Below are positions 46,771-57,788 of a DNA stretch of 64,000 nt, piece by piece. How positions within the stretch are numbered: position 1 is the first letter of the stretch; each line of letters opens with the position of its first letter. The notes under the pieces are model-generated. The model was not told where the DNA came from. It saw nothing but the letters and a program-made list of their open reading frames with translations, and made no database searches. The DNA comes from Pyrus communis (lineage: Eukaryota > Streptophyta > Magnoliopsida > Rosales > Rosaceae): assembly GCF_963583255.1 (NCBI RefSeq), contig NC_084819.1, positions 13,761,259-13,825,258 of the forward strand, read 5' to 3'. Both the position numbers and the translations under genes were made by a program.

Positions 46771-47271
46771 ACAAACTAGATGTAGCTGAACAACATTAGC
46801 ATCTATGCATTTCAAATTTCATATAAACTTCACATTTTCAGGCCCAAAGATAACATATCTACCTGTATCAACCGTATTTGCCACCGAAAACAGATTTTTC
46901 TTTATACCCGGTACTTGAAAAACATTATTCATTGTAATGCGATCATCGTCATTGTCAATTGTAAAACTTCCCTCCTTTTTAACCGGATGAACAGAATCAT
47001 CTGCTATGACAATGGCATCATTTCCTTCATATATTCAAAAGGAATAGAACATGAATCATTGCATGTGAGACGATGGCTGCAACCAGATTCAACAATCCAA
47101 TCTTCTTTGAAATTAATTGAGGCCAAAGCATCTATAGTGGTAGTTTTAGCCACAAAGCATGTCACATCCCGGCCCGGGTAGGACCACTTCCCGGGCCCGA
47201 CTCCACCGTAGCACGATATTGTCCGCTTTGGGCCCCCATCAAACCCTCACAGTTTTGTTTCTGGGAACTTA

Positions 47272-47343
47272 CACGAGAACTTCCCAGTGGGTCACCCATC
47301 ATGGGAGTGCTCTCGCGCGCTACTCGCTTAACTTCGGAGTTCC
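47272..47343 (-). ncRNA. 5S-rRNA-like domain in the left Cassandra LTR
   Basis: On the minus strand: GGAACTCCGAAGTTAAGCG, then GCGCGAGAG, then GATGGGTGACCCACTGGGAA, followed by TTCTCGTG. These are the 5S rRNA Pol III internal control region (box A, intermediate element, box C). It is a retrotransposon-borne copy and not a canonical 5S gene. Confidence 0.88.
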
Positions 47344-47627
47344 AACGGAACCCGAAGCCAGTGAGCTCCCAAAAAGCCTCGTGCTAGGTAGAGATGTGAA
47401 TATACATTTAAGGATCACTCCCCTGGGCGATGTGGGATGTTTCAATCCACCCCTCTTAGGGGCCCGACGTCCTCGTCGGCACACTCGCGACCAGGGTTAG
47501 GCTCTGATACCAAACTGTCACATCCCGGCCTGGGTGGGACCACTTCCCGGGCCCGAGTCCACCGTAGCACCATATTGTCCGCTTTGGGCCCCCATCAAAC
47601 CCTCACGGTTTTGTTTCTGGGAACTCA

Positions 47628-47699
47628 CACGAGAACTTCCCAGTGGGTCACCCATCTTGGGAGTGCTCTCGCGCGCTACTCGCTTAACTTCGGAGTTCC
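47628..47699 (-). ncRNA. 5S-rRNA-like domain in the right Cassandra LTR
   Basis: Same 5S-like segment in the second LTR, with few differences from the left copy (for example minus-strand CCAAGATGGGTGACC here against CCATGATGGGTGACC). In this orientation it lies in the 5' LTR. Confidence 0.88.
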
Positions 47700-47805
47700 A
47701 ACAGAACCCGAAGCTAGTGTGCTCCCAAAAGGCCTCGTGCTAGGTAGATATGTGAATATACATTTAAGGATCACTCCCCTGGGCGATGTGGGATGTTACA
47801 AAGCA

Positions 47806-48653
47806 CTTCCCCCAAGTTTCCTCACTCTTTTGTTATTTCAATTTAGCCATGTTCCCCTCTTGCATCTTCACTTTGCAATTTTTCCGTATGTGCCCCATTT
47901 TTCCACAGCGATGGCATTGCCTATCCACATCTTCATTGGTAAATCTTTCCCTCTTCTCGTTTTTCGGTTGGAATCACGGGGCTATTAGGTTTTTTTTCTT
48001 TTCAAACTTTTTTTTTTCTAGTAAAAAGGGCACTTCCATCACCATTCGAAGATGACACAGAGCACCTAGCCATTTGTCTAGCCAAAGACTCTTGAGAGCT
48101 AGAAGATTTTCCAACTCTACCAAAGACGGCTGATTTGCCCATCCATGTATTGATGTAACAAAAGGAACATATTCATGTTTGAGCCCATGGATAATATGTC
48201 TTCGTACTCGTGCATCCGACATTGGTCATTCCGTATCAAGAAACGAAATTTCAGAGCGTAAATTTTTTGCCTTCAAGAAGAACTGAGAAATAAAAAGATC
48301 ACCTTGGGTTAAATTTGCTAGATCATTCTCTAGTAATTGCAGTCTTCCTTCTTTCTTTTCGCTGAATAAACCATCAAGAGTTGTCCATATCGCATTGGTG
48401 GATTTGCAATCTGTGATGTGTTCAAACAGCTAGCGAGAAATAGATTTCTTCAAGGCAAATTTAGCCTTAGCATTCCTCACCTTCCACTTGTTCAAAGCGT
48501 CTGGAATTTCTTGTGTATTTGTTAGAGTGGCAGTTTCATCTCCACCAACAACCTCCCATAAATCTTCACCCAAGAGATAGGATTCCATACAAGATTTCCA
48601 TACCTTGAAATTTGACTAATTCAACAAATCAATACCTAATCCAGAGCTTTAGT
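47806..48653 (-). pseudogene. Copia gag region with CCHC knuckle
   Basis: Minus-strand coding at about 47935-47880 gives RQCHRCGKMGHIRKNC (C-x2-C-x4-H-x4-C). 48222-47974 has RRHIIHGLKHEYVPFVTSIH and WANQPSLVELENLLA, typical of the copia gag UBN2-type domain. It continues up to the TRIM at 48654 with frame breaks. Confidence 0.75.
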
Positions 48654-49229
48654 TGTTGAATCCCACATCAGTCATACAAAAAGAAAAGTAATAATTTAAA
48701 TATCCTAACCCTACTCTAACTAACACCGAGGCTTTTTGTGATAAAATCTCACACTTGATGGATTGTGCAGGTGGTAATTACCAAGTTGGGGACAATATCG
48801 GTTTTGTTGGAAGTGGGCCGTATGGCCCGTCTCTCTAATAATTCTACATGGTATCAGAGCTAGGGAGCGGGCCCGTACTATACTGCCACATGATGGGTGG
48901 GTCCCCTTGACCCCAGGCGATGTTGGTGGGTACCTTGGTCCCGCTTGTAGGCTGAGTCCCCTTGGCTCCACGTGGTTGCCGATGTGTGGATCTCCCACGT
49001 GTGACCCATTAATTGGGTTCCACGTAAGGGGGCGTGTTAAATCGCACATCGGTCATACAAAAAGAAAAGTAATAGTTTAAATATCCTAACCCCACTTTAA
49101 CTAACACTGAGGCCTTTTGTGATAAAGCCCCACACCTGACGGATTGTGTAGGTGGTAATTACCAAGTTGAGGATAATATCGGTGTTGTTGGAATTGGGCC
49201 GTATAGCCCATCTCTCTAATAATTCTACA
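48654..49229 (+). mobile_element. TRIM retrotransposon, complete
   Basis: Two 195-bp LTRs (48654-48848 and 49035-49229) begin TGTTGAATC/TGTTAAATC and end AATTCTACA. The iMet-type primer binding site TGGTATCAGAGC follows the first LTR directly (48849-48860). A G-rich polypurine tract (aagggggcg) precedes the second. A perfect 5-bp duplication ttagt flanks the element (48649-48653, 49230-49234). The 186-bp interior is non-coding. No 5S-like segment, so it is distinct from the Cassandra element. Confidence 0.93.
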
Positions 49230-49319
49230 TTAGTTTGAGTCCATCTTTGAGTATCACAATCTTTCTTTACCAAGGGAAACTTGACAACAGAAGCTACCTC
49301 CTTTGTAGCTCTGGTACCA

Positions 49320-49610
49320 TGAAGATGAATCAACTTTCACTAACAAGGAAATAAGCTTACAAGTTACAACACTCTCACCAAAAGCATGAACAATATAACC
49401 AAAAGGAAAGATGAAAAACTAACTCAAAAGGATAAGCAACTAGTTATCAATTCAATTGAAAACTATTGTCTGAAAAGAAAACGAAAACATAAAGGAGTGC
49501 CACTACATCATGAAAACATGTGGGTTCCCAAGACAGCCACAATTAAGGAATTAATACAAGTTGTTGGGTATGCGGGAAGTCATTCTAGAAAAACCACTTT
49601 AATTTTAACA
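49320..49610 (-). repeat. 5' LTR of the copia element
   Basis: 291 bp, start TGTTAAAATTAAAG and end CATCTTCA on the coding strand, followed by the primer binding site TGGTACCAGAGC. Confidence 0.9.
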
Positions 49611-50341
49611 ACCTCCTCTTGAACGAGTGCTACGTCCACGTATGAACCCATGTTCCCTTCTCGGAGCGTTCAGCTTAATATTGTATCGATAACTCTAAGT
49701 ACTCGGGGTTTTATATACCAGATCAGTGCTCTAAGTGGTGTTTGATGAGGTGGATCTCCATCCTGCCTGATTTTCAGATTCTTTAGTTGCAGAAGAATTG
49801 GAGCTTTCCTACTGTTGTATCATATTGGACGTTATGAAACCCCACTTCGAACATTTAGTAAAGGTCTTTGAGATAATCCTATATATGCATCTAGATACAG
49901 AGATTTTCCTTAAGATACTGACAACTACAGAACAAACATTCTAAAAACCAACAGGAAACTGCCGTCTGAAGTCGATTTAATGGCTTTCGAGTATATGGTA
50001 AAGAGGACCGTATTCATATCTTTTGGTTAGTGACGAATTATTTGGCGATTATAATACTGACAACTGCAAAACCAAACAGAAAGCTGCGGTCTAAAGCAAT
50101 TTAATTTCTTTCAAGTATTTGCCGAAGGATCACATCTTTTGGTTACATGTTCGGCGATGATAATTTACGTAAAGCATACACATCAAGAGCGATGTAATCT
50201 GGTTTTAGCATTACTCGTTTCTTTAAGAGTAAATTAATCCATTCTTCTAATCAAGAAAAAAAAAAAAAAAAAAACAGTAGTTTCTTCCAAGTATAGATTA
50301 GTACTACAGAAGCCATTTGCTTCATCCTTTTCAGCCATTCC
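49611..50341. other. Spacer and 3' region of the thaumatin-like gene
   Basis: No gene seen. Direct-repeat-like phrases occur (aatactgacaact, gaaactgcggtctaaag type) around 49915-50100. A 20-base A run is at about 50255-50274. The portion near 50250-50341 is probably the 3' UTR of the thaumatin-like gene. Confidence 0.4.
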
Positions 50342-51446
50342 TCATTGGGGAGGGCAGAAAGTGATGACATATCGTGAAGCCCTGCATTTGTTAAGGCTGG
50401 AGGAGTCATCAAAGGCATAACTATAAGCCTTGGGGCATATGGCCTTAAACAGATGCGCGAAAAGGGTTGGTTTGCAAGTGTTCGGGTTTGCGTAGCTTCC
50501 TGTGCAGCAATACTTCGCAGACTGCATAGCCAAGCAGGCACTCTTACAACCCACCACCCTGCCTCCTCTCCTCACTTCCAACGCAGACGGGCAGCAAACG
50601 TTCAAATCAGCCTCGCACGAGGCAACACCGCACCCTATTCCACCACCAACCGGCTTCATTGACACAGGCAAGTTAAAGCCGTCAACCAAGCTCACGTCAT
50701 AGAAATGCAGGGGTGAAGTTGATGATCCAAGCGTCATTTCAACCACGGTCGCTGGAGGCACGCCTCCTTTTCCTTGGCAACGCAATTGGCCAAAACAATC
50801 TCCGGTCTCACAGTTGCCTATTCCATTACTGTCAAAGGAGCAACCCTGCCGGCCCCATATCCTTCCTGACCACTTCTCAGGCACATCAAGAACTGATTCC
50901 TCCCCGCTGCCAAGATGGAAACCGCCACTTTCAGGAGTGGTTAGGCCTGCACTGCCAAGTATACCGGGCCATATACTTTCATTGCAGTTGTTCACTATAA
51001 TCAGCTGAGCCCCATCTGCAACAATAAAAGTAAAAACATTGAAACCGAAAAAATATGACATAGGGCAGTAATAAATAGAGTACAAGCAGAGGTGGCATTT
51101 TAAGACACTACACAAGTTACACAACTCGATCCCCAAGAATCGAGGGCACGCGATTTAAACACAAACAACACTGTTGAACTAATACTACATTAATAAAATG
51201 ATAACTTTGCTCATTTTTCTTATGAATAGTACGAGGTATTGTATTATCATACTAATATTTGATATAATTTTGTGTGTTGTTGACCAACAAACGAGTGAGA
51301 TACAATTACGACAAATGGATACATCCGAACACGACGGATTATCATCCCAAAGTAGAAGAAATACCTAGAAGAGATGAAGACTTACTTGTAATTGAGGTCG
51401 AGATTAGTAGATAGAGTAGGGGGAAGAACAAAGAGGAAGTTGGCAT
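50342..51446 (-). CDS. Thaumatin-like protein (PR-5 family), secreted
   Basis: Two exons: 51446-51386 and 51015-50342. They join in frame to 244 aa; the intron is GT-AG, in the usual thaumatin-like position just after the signal peptide. [20 protein letters not shown] is a hydrophobic signal peptide, with maturation probably near N21-G22. The mature domain starts [15 protein letters not shown], bears the signature [16 protein letters not shown] and ends FCPPQ. I count 17 cysteines, one more than the usual 16 because of the VCCP pair, also seen in relatives. Acidic-cleft candidates (R in WSGRIWGR, E in VVEMT, D in [10 protein letters not shown] and CEADLN) are present. There is no C-terminal extension or GPI signal. 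Family members act in the apoplast in defence, binding or cleaving beta-glucans in some cases, and some are fruit allergens. The start at 51136 of the longer open frame is rejected because it reads through the intron. Confidence 0.93.
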
Positions 51447-52639
51447 TGATTTTTACAGTGAGAAATTAGGGACTGAGAATAGTTGAAGTAATTGAAATGA
51501 AAATACTTCTTCAGCACTACAAGCATACATATAAGTGGAGACAACAGCAAGCTTTATTTATTTTATTTTTTTTCTCTTGATCTCTTTTCACTTTTACTTT
51601 CACGATGATAAAAAATGACACATATTCATTGCTTCCCGTTGGGGCTTTCTTTTTCTTCCCTTATCACTGAGTATAAAAAAATCAAAAGGAAGAATAATCA
51701 ATATTTCAAATAAAGAATGCATTAACAATAATCAGAAAAGGAAAATAGTGTGAGGAAGTGGCTGTGGAGTGTTGTTGGGAAGTTAAAGTAACCTTGTGAA
51801 AAAAGTTGAAGTTTCATCATAAAATTAATTAACAATATGAACTTAATTTACTTATAAGCCCTTGCATAGATTTGTAAAAAGTTGGATTACTCCCCTTCAC
51901 ATTGGTTATTAGTTTTTAATAAGATGGGTTACTTTCTAAATTGTTGATTGGTTTTGGGTTGAAACCTAACTTCCTTTAAAATATCAAAGTAGATTAACTA
52001 AAGCGAAACCCAACCAGCACACGTGCTCCTTATCACTCGAAAATTAAGAAAAAAATATTTTCTAGTAATTCGTTATCAACCCAACCGTTCCATGGTCTAA
52101 GGTTGTTTTTGTAGAGTTACAGATAGCAGTTGATGCGAGGGATCTTCGAGTCGTGTAGTGGTATTGAGGCAATGTGCTCGGAATGGGGTTTGTACCCTTC
52201 ATGTTTTAGTAATTTAAATTGTGTATGAGTTTCATTTGACTATGTACCGCTACTTCTGATGATACGTGTTGATTCTAGACCTATTGATCAAAGCGCGACA
52301 ACGACTAATTTGAATAACTTTTATTCGGATTACGTGATCGGCAATCTATTCTTGCGAATCAAATGCCTTTGGAAGCAGAGTACTAGGATAGGGTTTATAA
52401 AAAGAGAATACTACATATAAATTACAAGTATCAACAGTACTTAAATGAAAAGTAATAGTGCTGCTGGTGGCTTTCATCATTGTTTATGACAAAGTGATTT
52501 CTAAAACACAACCATGCATCTTTCTTTATGTTAAATCATCAAGTCCTTCTTTTGTGTATCAGAAGCAGGTTTTAAACTGAGCTTGGTAATTGGTGAGTGA
52601 CAATATATGGTTTGTGTAAACAAACTAGAAGATTATGGA
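51447..52639. other. Upstream region of the thaumatin-like gene and spacer
   Basis: AT-rich. A minus-strand TATATG-like box lies at about 51524-51531, 80 bases before the start codon, a candidate core promoter. No further gene. The 52080-52600 stretch shows no clear repeat termini. Confidence 0.35.
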
Positions 52640-52735
52640 CTAAGAAAAAACATAGCCTTCGAACCTAAGACATCTCACTTATAAGCGAAGACGAATCTCA
52701 TCAAAAGTAGTACTGAGTGGTTGAACAACTGAAGC
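52640..52735 (-). repeat. SINE fragment
   Basis: The minus strand reads CCACTCAGTACTACTTTTG, then CTTATAAGTGAGATGTCTTAG and a B box GGTTCGAAGG. Same family as the SINE at 46596 (ccacttagtacta..., aagtgagaggtcttaggttc). No tail recognised. Confidence 0.6.
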
Positions 52736-53624
52736 TAATAGTTTAAAGAATTTGTGTGCCAGGTTTCACGAAATTTTTTTCTATTAGTTGAATTTTATTG
52801 GATCAAGATCTGTATGTATCTTAATCCGAACTCATATTTAATACTTAGGCGAACTTATGGATTTGTTAAGTTTGTCATTTAATTGATGAAGACCAAGTTA
52901 CAGTTTTCAGAATATGTAAAACATTAATGTTTGGTTAGAGAAAATTTATGATTAACTATAACGCTATCATAGAACATCAGTAATTGACATATTGTAATGT
53001 AAGTGAGTGATCTAAGTACCAAAATGTGTACCGTCGAATCTTAATATTTAATAACCGATAAATTAAAAAAGAAAACTTTAACGAAAAAGACTTCTTTAAA
53101 CTTTTTATTAACCAAAAATCATCCAATAACTTTATTTAATAAAAAGAACTTAAACTTTAATTAAAATGACTTAAATTTTAATATAAAGGACAACAATTTA
53201 AAATAAGAATTAAAAAAAAAAAAAACCAAAAAGTAAAAACTGACGCACCGAGTCTCGTGCATCACATCACCCACACAAACTCACTACCCTCATCGTCCCT
53301 ACCTCTCTCTCTCTCTCTCTCACACACATATTCTATTAATTTTTTCTATCAAATCACCATTTCATGTCAACTTTTTCTCTTCTTTCTCCTCTCGCATTTC
53401 ACCACTCCCCACTCTTCTTCTACTCTTACTCAATAAACAATATACTTTTTTATTTTTTATTTATTGTTTGTTTATTTGACCATTGTTTCGTAATTTTCTT
53501 AAAACAAATTAAGTAATAACATTACAAGATTAAAAATAAATAAATAATTGTAATTTTTTTTTAAACAAATTAAGTAATAATACTACAAGGACAAAAATAA
53601 AGAAAATTCGTAATTTTTCAATTT
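52736..53624. other. AT-rich spacer with a CT microsatellite
   Basis: No gene. A (CT)n run is at about 53303-53322, then a short CA run. Poly-A tracts occur at about 53213-53225. Confidence 0.45.
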
Positions 53625-54256
53625 TACGAACACTAGCACTATTACTATTTTTTGAACTAAATATTGACTACTTCTTAAAATGAACATTATTTCTTAAATT
53701 AAACACTGACTATATCGTAAACCAAACATTAGTACTATCATTATTTCATAAACTGAACACGAGTACTATCACTATTTCGTAAACTAAACACTAACTTTTT
53801 ATCAAACGAACACTAGTACTATCACTATTTGTAAACTAAACACTAGTTATTTCTTAAACGAAACATTAGTACTGTCACTGTTTGTAAACTAAGCACTGAC
53901 TATTTCTTAAACCGAACACTAGTACTATCACTATTTCGTAAACTAAACACTGACCATTTATCAAACAAACACTATTACTATCACTTTTTTGTAAACTAAA
54001 CATTGACTATTTCTTAAATGGAACACTAGTACTATCATTGTTTCATAAACTAAACACTGACTATTTCTTAAACAGAACAATAGTACTATCACTATTTCGT
54101 AAACTAAACATTGACTATTTATCAAACGAACACTAGTACTATTTCGTAAACTAAATACTGACTATTTCTTAAACGGAACACTAGTACTATCACTAGTTCG
54201 TAAACTAAACGCTGACTATTTTTTAAACCGAACACTAATGCTGTCACTATTTCGTA
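53625..54256 (+). repeat. Minisatellite of about 54-bp units with three-unit higher-order period
   Basis: About twelve imperfect units resembling gtaaactaaacactgactat followed by ttcttaaaccgaacactagt and actatcactatttc. From 53781 onward the units alternate by a diagnostic segment, tttatcaaac (A) or tttcttaaa/ttttttaaa (B). The order is A-B-B three times, giving repeat lengths of about 159, 161 and 155 bases (starts 53781, 53940, 54101). The earlier units are more irregular. Confidence 0.88.
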
Positions 54257-54744
54257 ACTCGTACTATCACATTCGTGTTTGTTATTTGACATTCCTTTCA
54301 ATCAATTTATTTGACTTTCCTTTTTTTTTTTGTCCACACAAACTGAGTCATCTCTTCCCCTCCTTTTTCCTGTTCACCTTCTTCAACCTTCTCTCTCCAT
54401 ATACGCATACAAAAATACCCACATCAGTTTTGGTCGCCCACATACAAAAATACCCACATCAGTTTTGGTCGCCCACAACCCAGACCAAATTGAACCTAGT
54501 CCACCCTTTGTAAACCCACCGAGATGCAAGTTTGAGAGAGTCACAAAAACAACTTTAGCAGAATTTGTTAGAGTTTTGGATGCTGACATTGGCGTTAGAC
54601 TACTTGAGAAGAAGATGGCACAAACATCTATGTCTACCAAAATTAATGAAGCAAGTCACCTCATTTGGTACTGTAACCCACCATTTTCTAACTTTTATCT
54701 GAATTTAATGAAGCAAGTCCCTTGGAAAGGCCTGAATATGGATG

Positions 54745-54784
<40 letters not shown>

Positions 54785-55234
54785 TGAAGAAGGTGGTGAG
54801 CTTTTCCACTACAGACTACACGTGGTTCTCTTCGGTTATAACTCTGATGAATTGCTTGGCGTGCGTTGCACGCGCTTTGGTTGGATTAGTTTATGTTTTT
54901 CTTTTTTTAATCTTTTGTTCTTATCATTAAATAAAGTTATTAGGTGGTTTTTGATTAAAACTTAAAGTTTTGAAGCCTTTTTCATTAGTTTTCCTATTAA
55001 AAAAAATTAGTTAAATAATATTTCTTGTCAGTTCCGATTTGGGAATAATATGCTAAATTAATGATTCGTTAAATTTATAAGATAATACATTATAAAATAT
55101 TCATACAGGCCCCATGCATATATAGTTCATAAAACGAGAAACTAAATACAATATACAATGCTCAAGAAAATTTAAAAACAAAAATTTGTCAAACGATAGA
55201 TTTGTTAGGTTAGATTAGATGTTAGATCAGGGAG
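54257..55234. other. Spacer with short tandem repeats
   Basis: Contains a near-perfect duplication of a 33-base segment (acaaaaatacccacatcagt and onward, 54409-54476) and a (GA)n run at about 54750-54781. The 211-codon frame at 54330-54965 reads through these repeats and has no domain signature. I do not call it a gene. Confidence 0.45.
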
Positions 55235-55310
55235 CCGATGAGGTTTGAACCCACACCATGGTGCAAGGGCAACACTCCTCTCTACCACTGTGGTAAAGGG
55301 TCACTTGCTG
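55235..55310 (-). repeat. tRNA-like SINE head (second family)
   Basis: The minus strand reads GACCCTTTACCACAGTGGTA then GAGAGGAGTG, and a B box GGGTTCAAACCTCATCGGC about 25 bases later. The A/B-box arrangement is tRNA-like, but the sequence does not fold into an obvious complete tRNA. It differs from the SINE at 46596. Confidence 0.45.
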
Positions 55311-55557
55311 AAAATAAAGAATACCTTGATAAATTAATAAGTTATAAGCCAACAAGACTCCCCTTTGAGAGTGTCGGAACTTTTACTGTACACAAGTTTA
55401 CTCTTACTTTAAAAAGAGATTGTTTTCACGACTTGAACATGTACCTTTCAATCACAAAGGAAAATAGCAACATTTCTGTTGCACCAAAACTCTTCTCTTA
55501 TAAATTATGCGATAAGTTATTAATTATTTAATTTTTTTTATGGAAAAATAAATTCAT

Positions 55558-56546
55558 TCAAAGAGAGAAACCACGATTACAACCGCTACCACTACAATCG
55601 AAGAGAAAAGCATTTCTAGCAGTAGTGGGTAAGGTCCTATCCCAGATAAAAGTATCATGAATAGAGTGCACAACGCTAGTAATGGCATCGGCAAGAAAAT
55701 TCACCTCCCAAAAGACATGACTCCAAGTTATAGAAGAAAATGATCGTGCAAGCAATCTAATGTCCTCGATAATAGTCTTCAATCGCCAAAGCGTTCTACA
55801 CTTGTTTAAAATAGAATCGATAACAAGTTTGGAATCACCTTCAACACAAATATCCTTAAAACCTTTGACTTTTGCAACGCTTCATGTAAGGCAAGAGCTT
55901 CAGCAATAGATATAGTATTCTCTCCAAGATTGCAAGTCCTAGCAACAATAGGAGACCCATTATGATCTCTAATGACAAAACCTACAACTGCTTGAGATCC
56001 CACCATTGAACCATCAAAATTAATTTTGAGTCATGGCGCACGAGGGGCTTTCCACTTAATAATCTAAGAACATCTATGAACAACATCAAAATTACGAATT
56101 GATCTTGAACTTTTATTAGTGTTGTAGTACTCACTACCAACTGTAGTAGCTGCCATTGGAACTCTAGCAGGGTGGACCTTACAATTACGAAAAATCAAAT
56201 TGTTTCTATCATTCCATATTTGCCAACAAATAAGGAAAGCCTAACTAAGATCAGACAATTCCACCTTATCATTAGTATTCAATTGAGATAACCAATCAAT
56301 TAAATCCAACCTAACACCAACAAGATTAGGGTCAGAGAATATTCGCCAAACTTCTTGAGCATAGATACATCTAACAACAAGATGTTGTTGATCTTCTTCA
56401 TCAGTATAACAAAAAGGACAAACACGATTAGTATTAGGAAAGAAATTATGCAATCTCACTCGTGTTTGGAGTCTCCCACGAAAGAGAAGCCAACAAAACA
56501 TTTTTATCTTTTGAGATATTAATAGTTTCCACATTTTGTTCAACAA
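55558..56546 (-). pseudogene. LINE ORF2 3' end: zinc-binding RT domain and RNase H
   Basis: 56546-56241 encodes KMWKLLISQKIKMFCWLLF, then RVCPFCYTDEEDQQHLVVRC, the zf-RVT domain at the end of plant LINE reverse transcriptases. 56006-55806 has VVGFVIRDHNGSPIVA and ISIAEALALHEALQ, the start of the RVT_3-type RNase H. 55782-55558 (WSHVFWEVNFLADAI) is its C-terminal part. Frames are broken between the pieces, and the endonuclease and RT core are missing. This is the usual outcome of 5' truncation. Confidence 0.85.
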
Positions 56547-57788
56547 AACAGTTGAAGTAATAAATTTTTCTTAATATCAAAACCATTCATTTGAAAATAT
56601 CAAGTAAGTTAAAATTGCAATAGATAATGTGAAAACTAAAATTGCAATAGATAAGAAGAATCCGGATCCTCATTGTCAGAATCCTAGAGATTCGTGAATT
56701 GTGTCCGTTCATCGTACATCATGCAGTCAGAAACCATTTTAAATATTTTTATTTAAAATTAAACACAAACAATACCTAACAAAAACTGACCTCACGATGT
56801 AAGACACGATTCACAGATCTTCAGTATCCTTACCAAAAAGATCAGGATCCTGTTGGAGATAAGAAAAGTGAAAGTCTTAACCGATGAGTAATTGAAAGCA
56901 TGATAGAGTTTTGGCCCATCCTTTCGTTTTGGTATGAACTAGCCTTTATGCACGCGCTCACTTACATGTAGAAGATATTTTTTGAATCACGGCGTGCTAT
57001 GCACGACTTACACGTTTTAAATGTATTTATATGCGTAAATTGACAAAACAAAAGTCAAATATTTGAAGTAAATGAATAATCATAAATCATGCTAGAATAA
57101 ACTCTTCATAAACTAATTAAAGCAGCTAAATTCACATATAAAATCGATCTTTATAGAATTTACAATAAGAATAGAGAAAATAGTATTTAATAAGCAATTG
57201 ATTGAATCACATTATTACTAGCCCACCCTCCTCCTCCTTAATATCATTTGTAAAAAAAACAATCATTTGACAACTGATTTAATAACATTATTATCCACGT
57301 GAGAAAAACATTTTTTTTTTAGCCAGCATTACAAGCTTCTTAAGATGTTTTGAACGTGTTTAAAAATAGAGAAATTGAATCATATTATTGCTAGTTTATT
57401 GTGTGATATTAATTTTCTTTTTTTTTTAAAAAAAAAAAAAGCATAAAAAAAATTAATTATTAAAAAAAGCACTGTTCAAATAACGAAAATACCGCTGTCT
57501 TATTTGATACATTATTTTGAAATGTCTTTGAAATTTTTGTCCAAATATTTTTCTTGAAGTTTGATGACACAAAAATCACTATTCACCTTTCTTTTGGCTT
57601 TTTATACATAGAAGAAGATCTGCAAGATGATGATAAAAAAATTAAATTCTAAATGAAAATAAAAATATAAAAATAGGGGATTTTTCCAATATTTCTTTCT
57701 CTTAGTCCGACTACTCTAAAACCCCTTTGCGTTCCAAGTTAGGGTTTTTGGATAATCCAATTCAGGAAGAGAAATCGCAGGAACCACG
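56547..57788. other. AT-rich spacer upstream of the TPR gene
   Basis: No gene. The phrase gattgaatcacattattactagccca at about 57202-57226 resembles the 3' half of the SINE at 46596 (gaatcacattattgttagccca). A second weaker match occurs near 57370. Poly-T/poly-A tracts occur at about 57417-57440. The 5' UTR and promoter of the TPR gene lie close to 57700-57788. Confidence 0.4.

Larger units (their letters stand above)
47160..47800 (-). mobile_element. Cassandra-type TRIM retrotransposon, complete
   Basis: Two 285-bp LTRs (47160-47444 and 47516-47800) flank only 71 bp of internal DNA. Plus-strand starts are TGTCACATCCCGG; ends are GGATGTTTCA and GGATGTTACA. A perfect 5-bp duplication aagca lies at 47155-47159 and 47801-47805. 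Next to the right LTR the minus strand reads TGGTATCAGAGC, the iMet primer binding site, so the element is minus-strand. Each LTR carries a 5S-rRNA-like segment, which defines Cassandra. It sits between the copia CCHC knuckle and the rest of its pol region. LTR divergence is roughly a dozen differences in 285 by eye. Confidence 0.95.
43555..49610 (-). mobile_element. Ty1/copia retrotransposon with nested SINE and two TRIMs
   Basis: LTRs of 293 bp (43555-43847) and 291 bp (49320-49610) share start tgaagatg and end ttttaaca on the plus strand. On the coding (minus) strand the element therefore begins TGTTAAAA. Minus-strand primer binding site TGGTACCAGAGC (iMet-type) is at 49319-49308. A polypurine tract (AAGGGGGAG) abuts the left LTR. 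Minus-strand coding order is gag with CCHC knuckle, GAG-pre-integrase, integrase, reverse transcriptase, RNase H: the copia order. Many stops and frameshifts. Flanking 5-mers (ctcaa, acctc) do not match, so no target duplication is claimed. Carries insertions at 46596, 47160 and 48654. Confidence 0.88.

Noticed and set aside
47437..47988. 183-codon open frame on the plus strand
   Set aside because: It runs antisense through a Cassandra LTR and copia gag; an artefact of the GC-rich LTR.
43555..49610. Target duplication of the copia element
   Set aside because: Flanking bases ctcaa and acctc do not match; decay or rearrangement is possible.
50251..51136. Longer 264-codon start for the thaumatin-like protein
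   Set aside because: Its N-terminus reads into the intron. The spliced model gives a proper signal peptide from 51446.
53625..54256. CRISPR-like array
   Set aside because: Plant DNA. The units are contiguous and diverged, without unique spacers.
54330..54965. 211-codon open frame on the plus strand
   Set aside because: It reads through a 33-bp duplication and a (GA)n run giving Arg-Glu repeats, with no domain and no splice or promoter support.
55235..55310. Complete tRNA gene
   Set aside because: A- and B-box-like motifs are present on the minus strand, but no acceptor stem closing both ends could be drawn, so it is called SINE-like.
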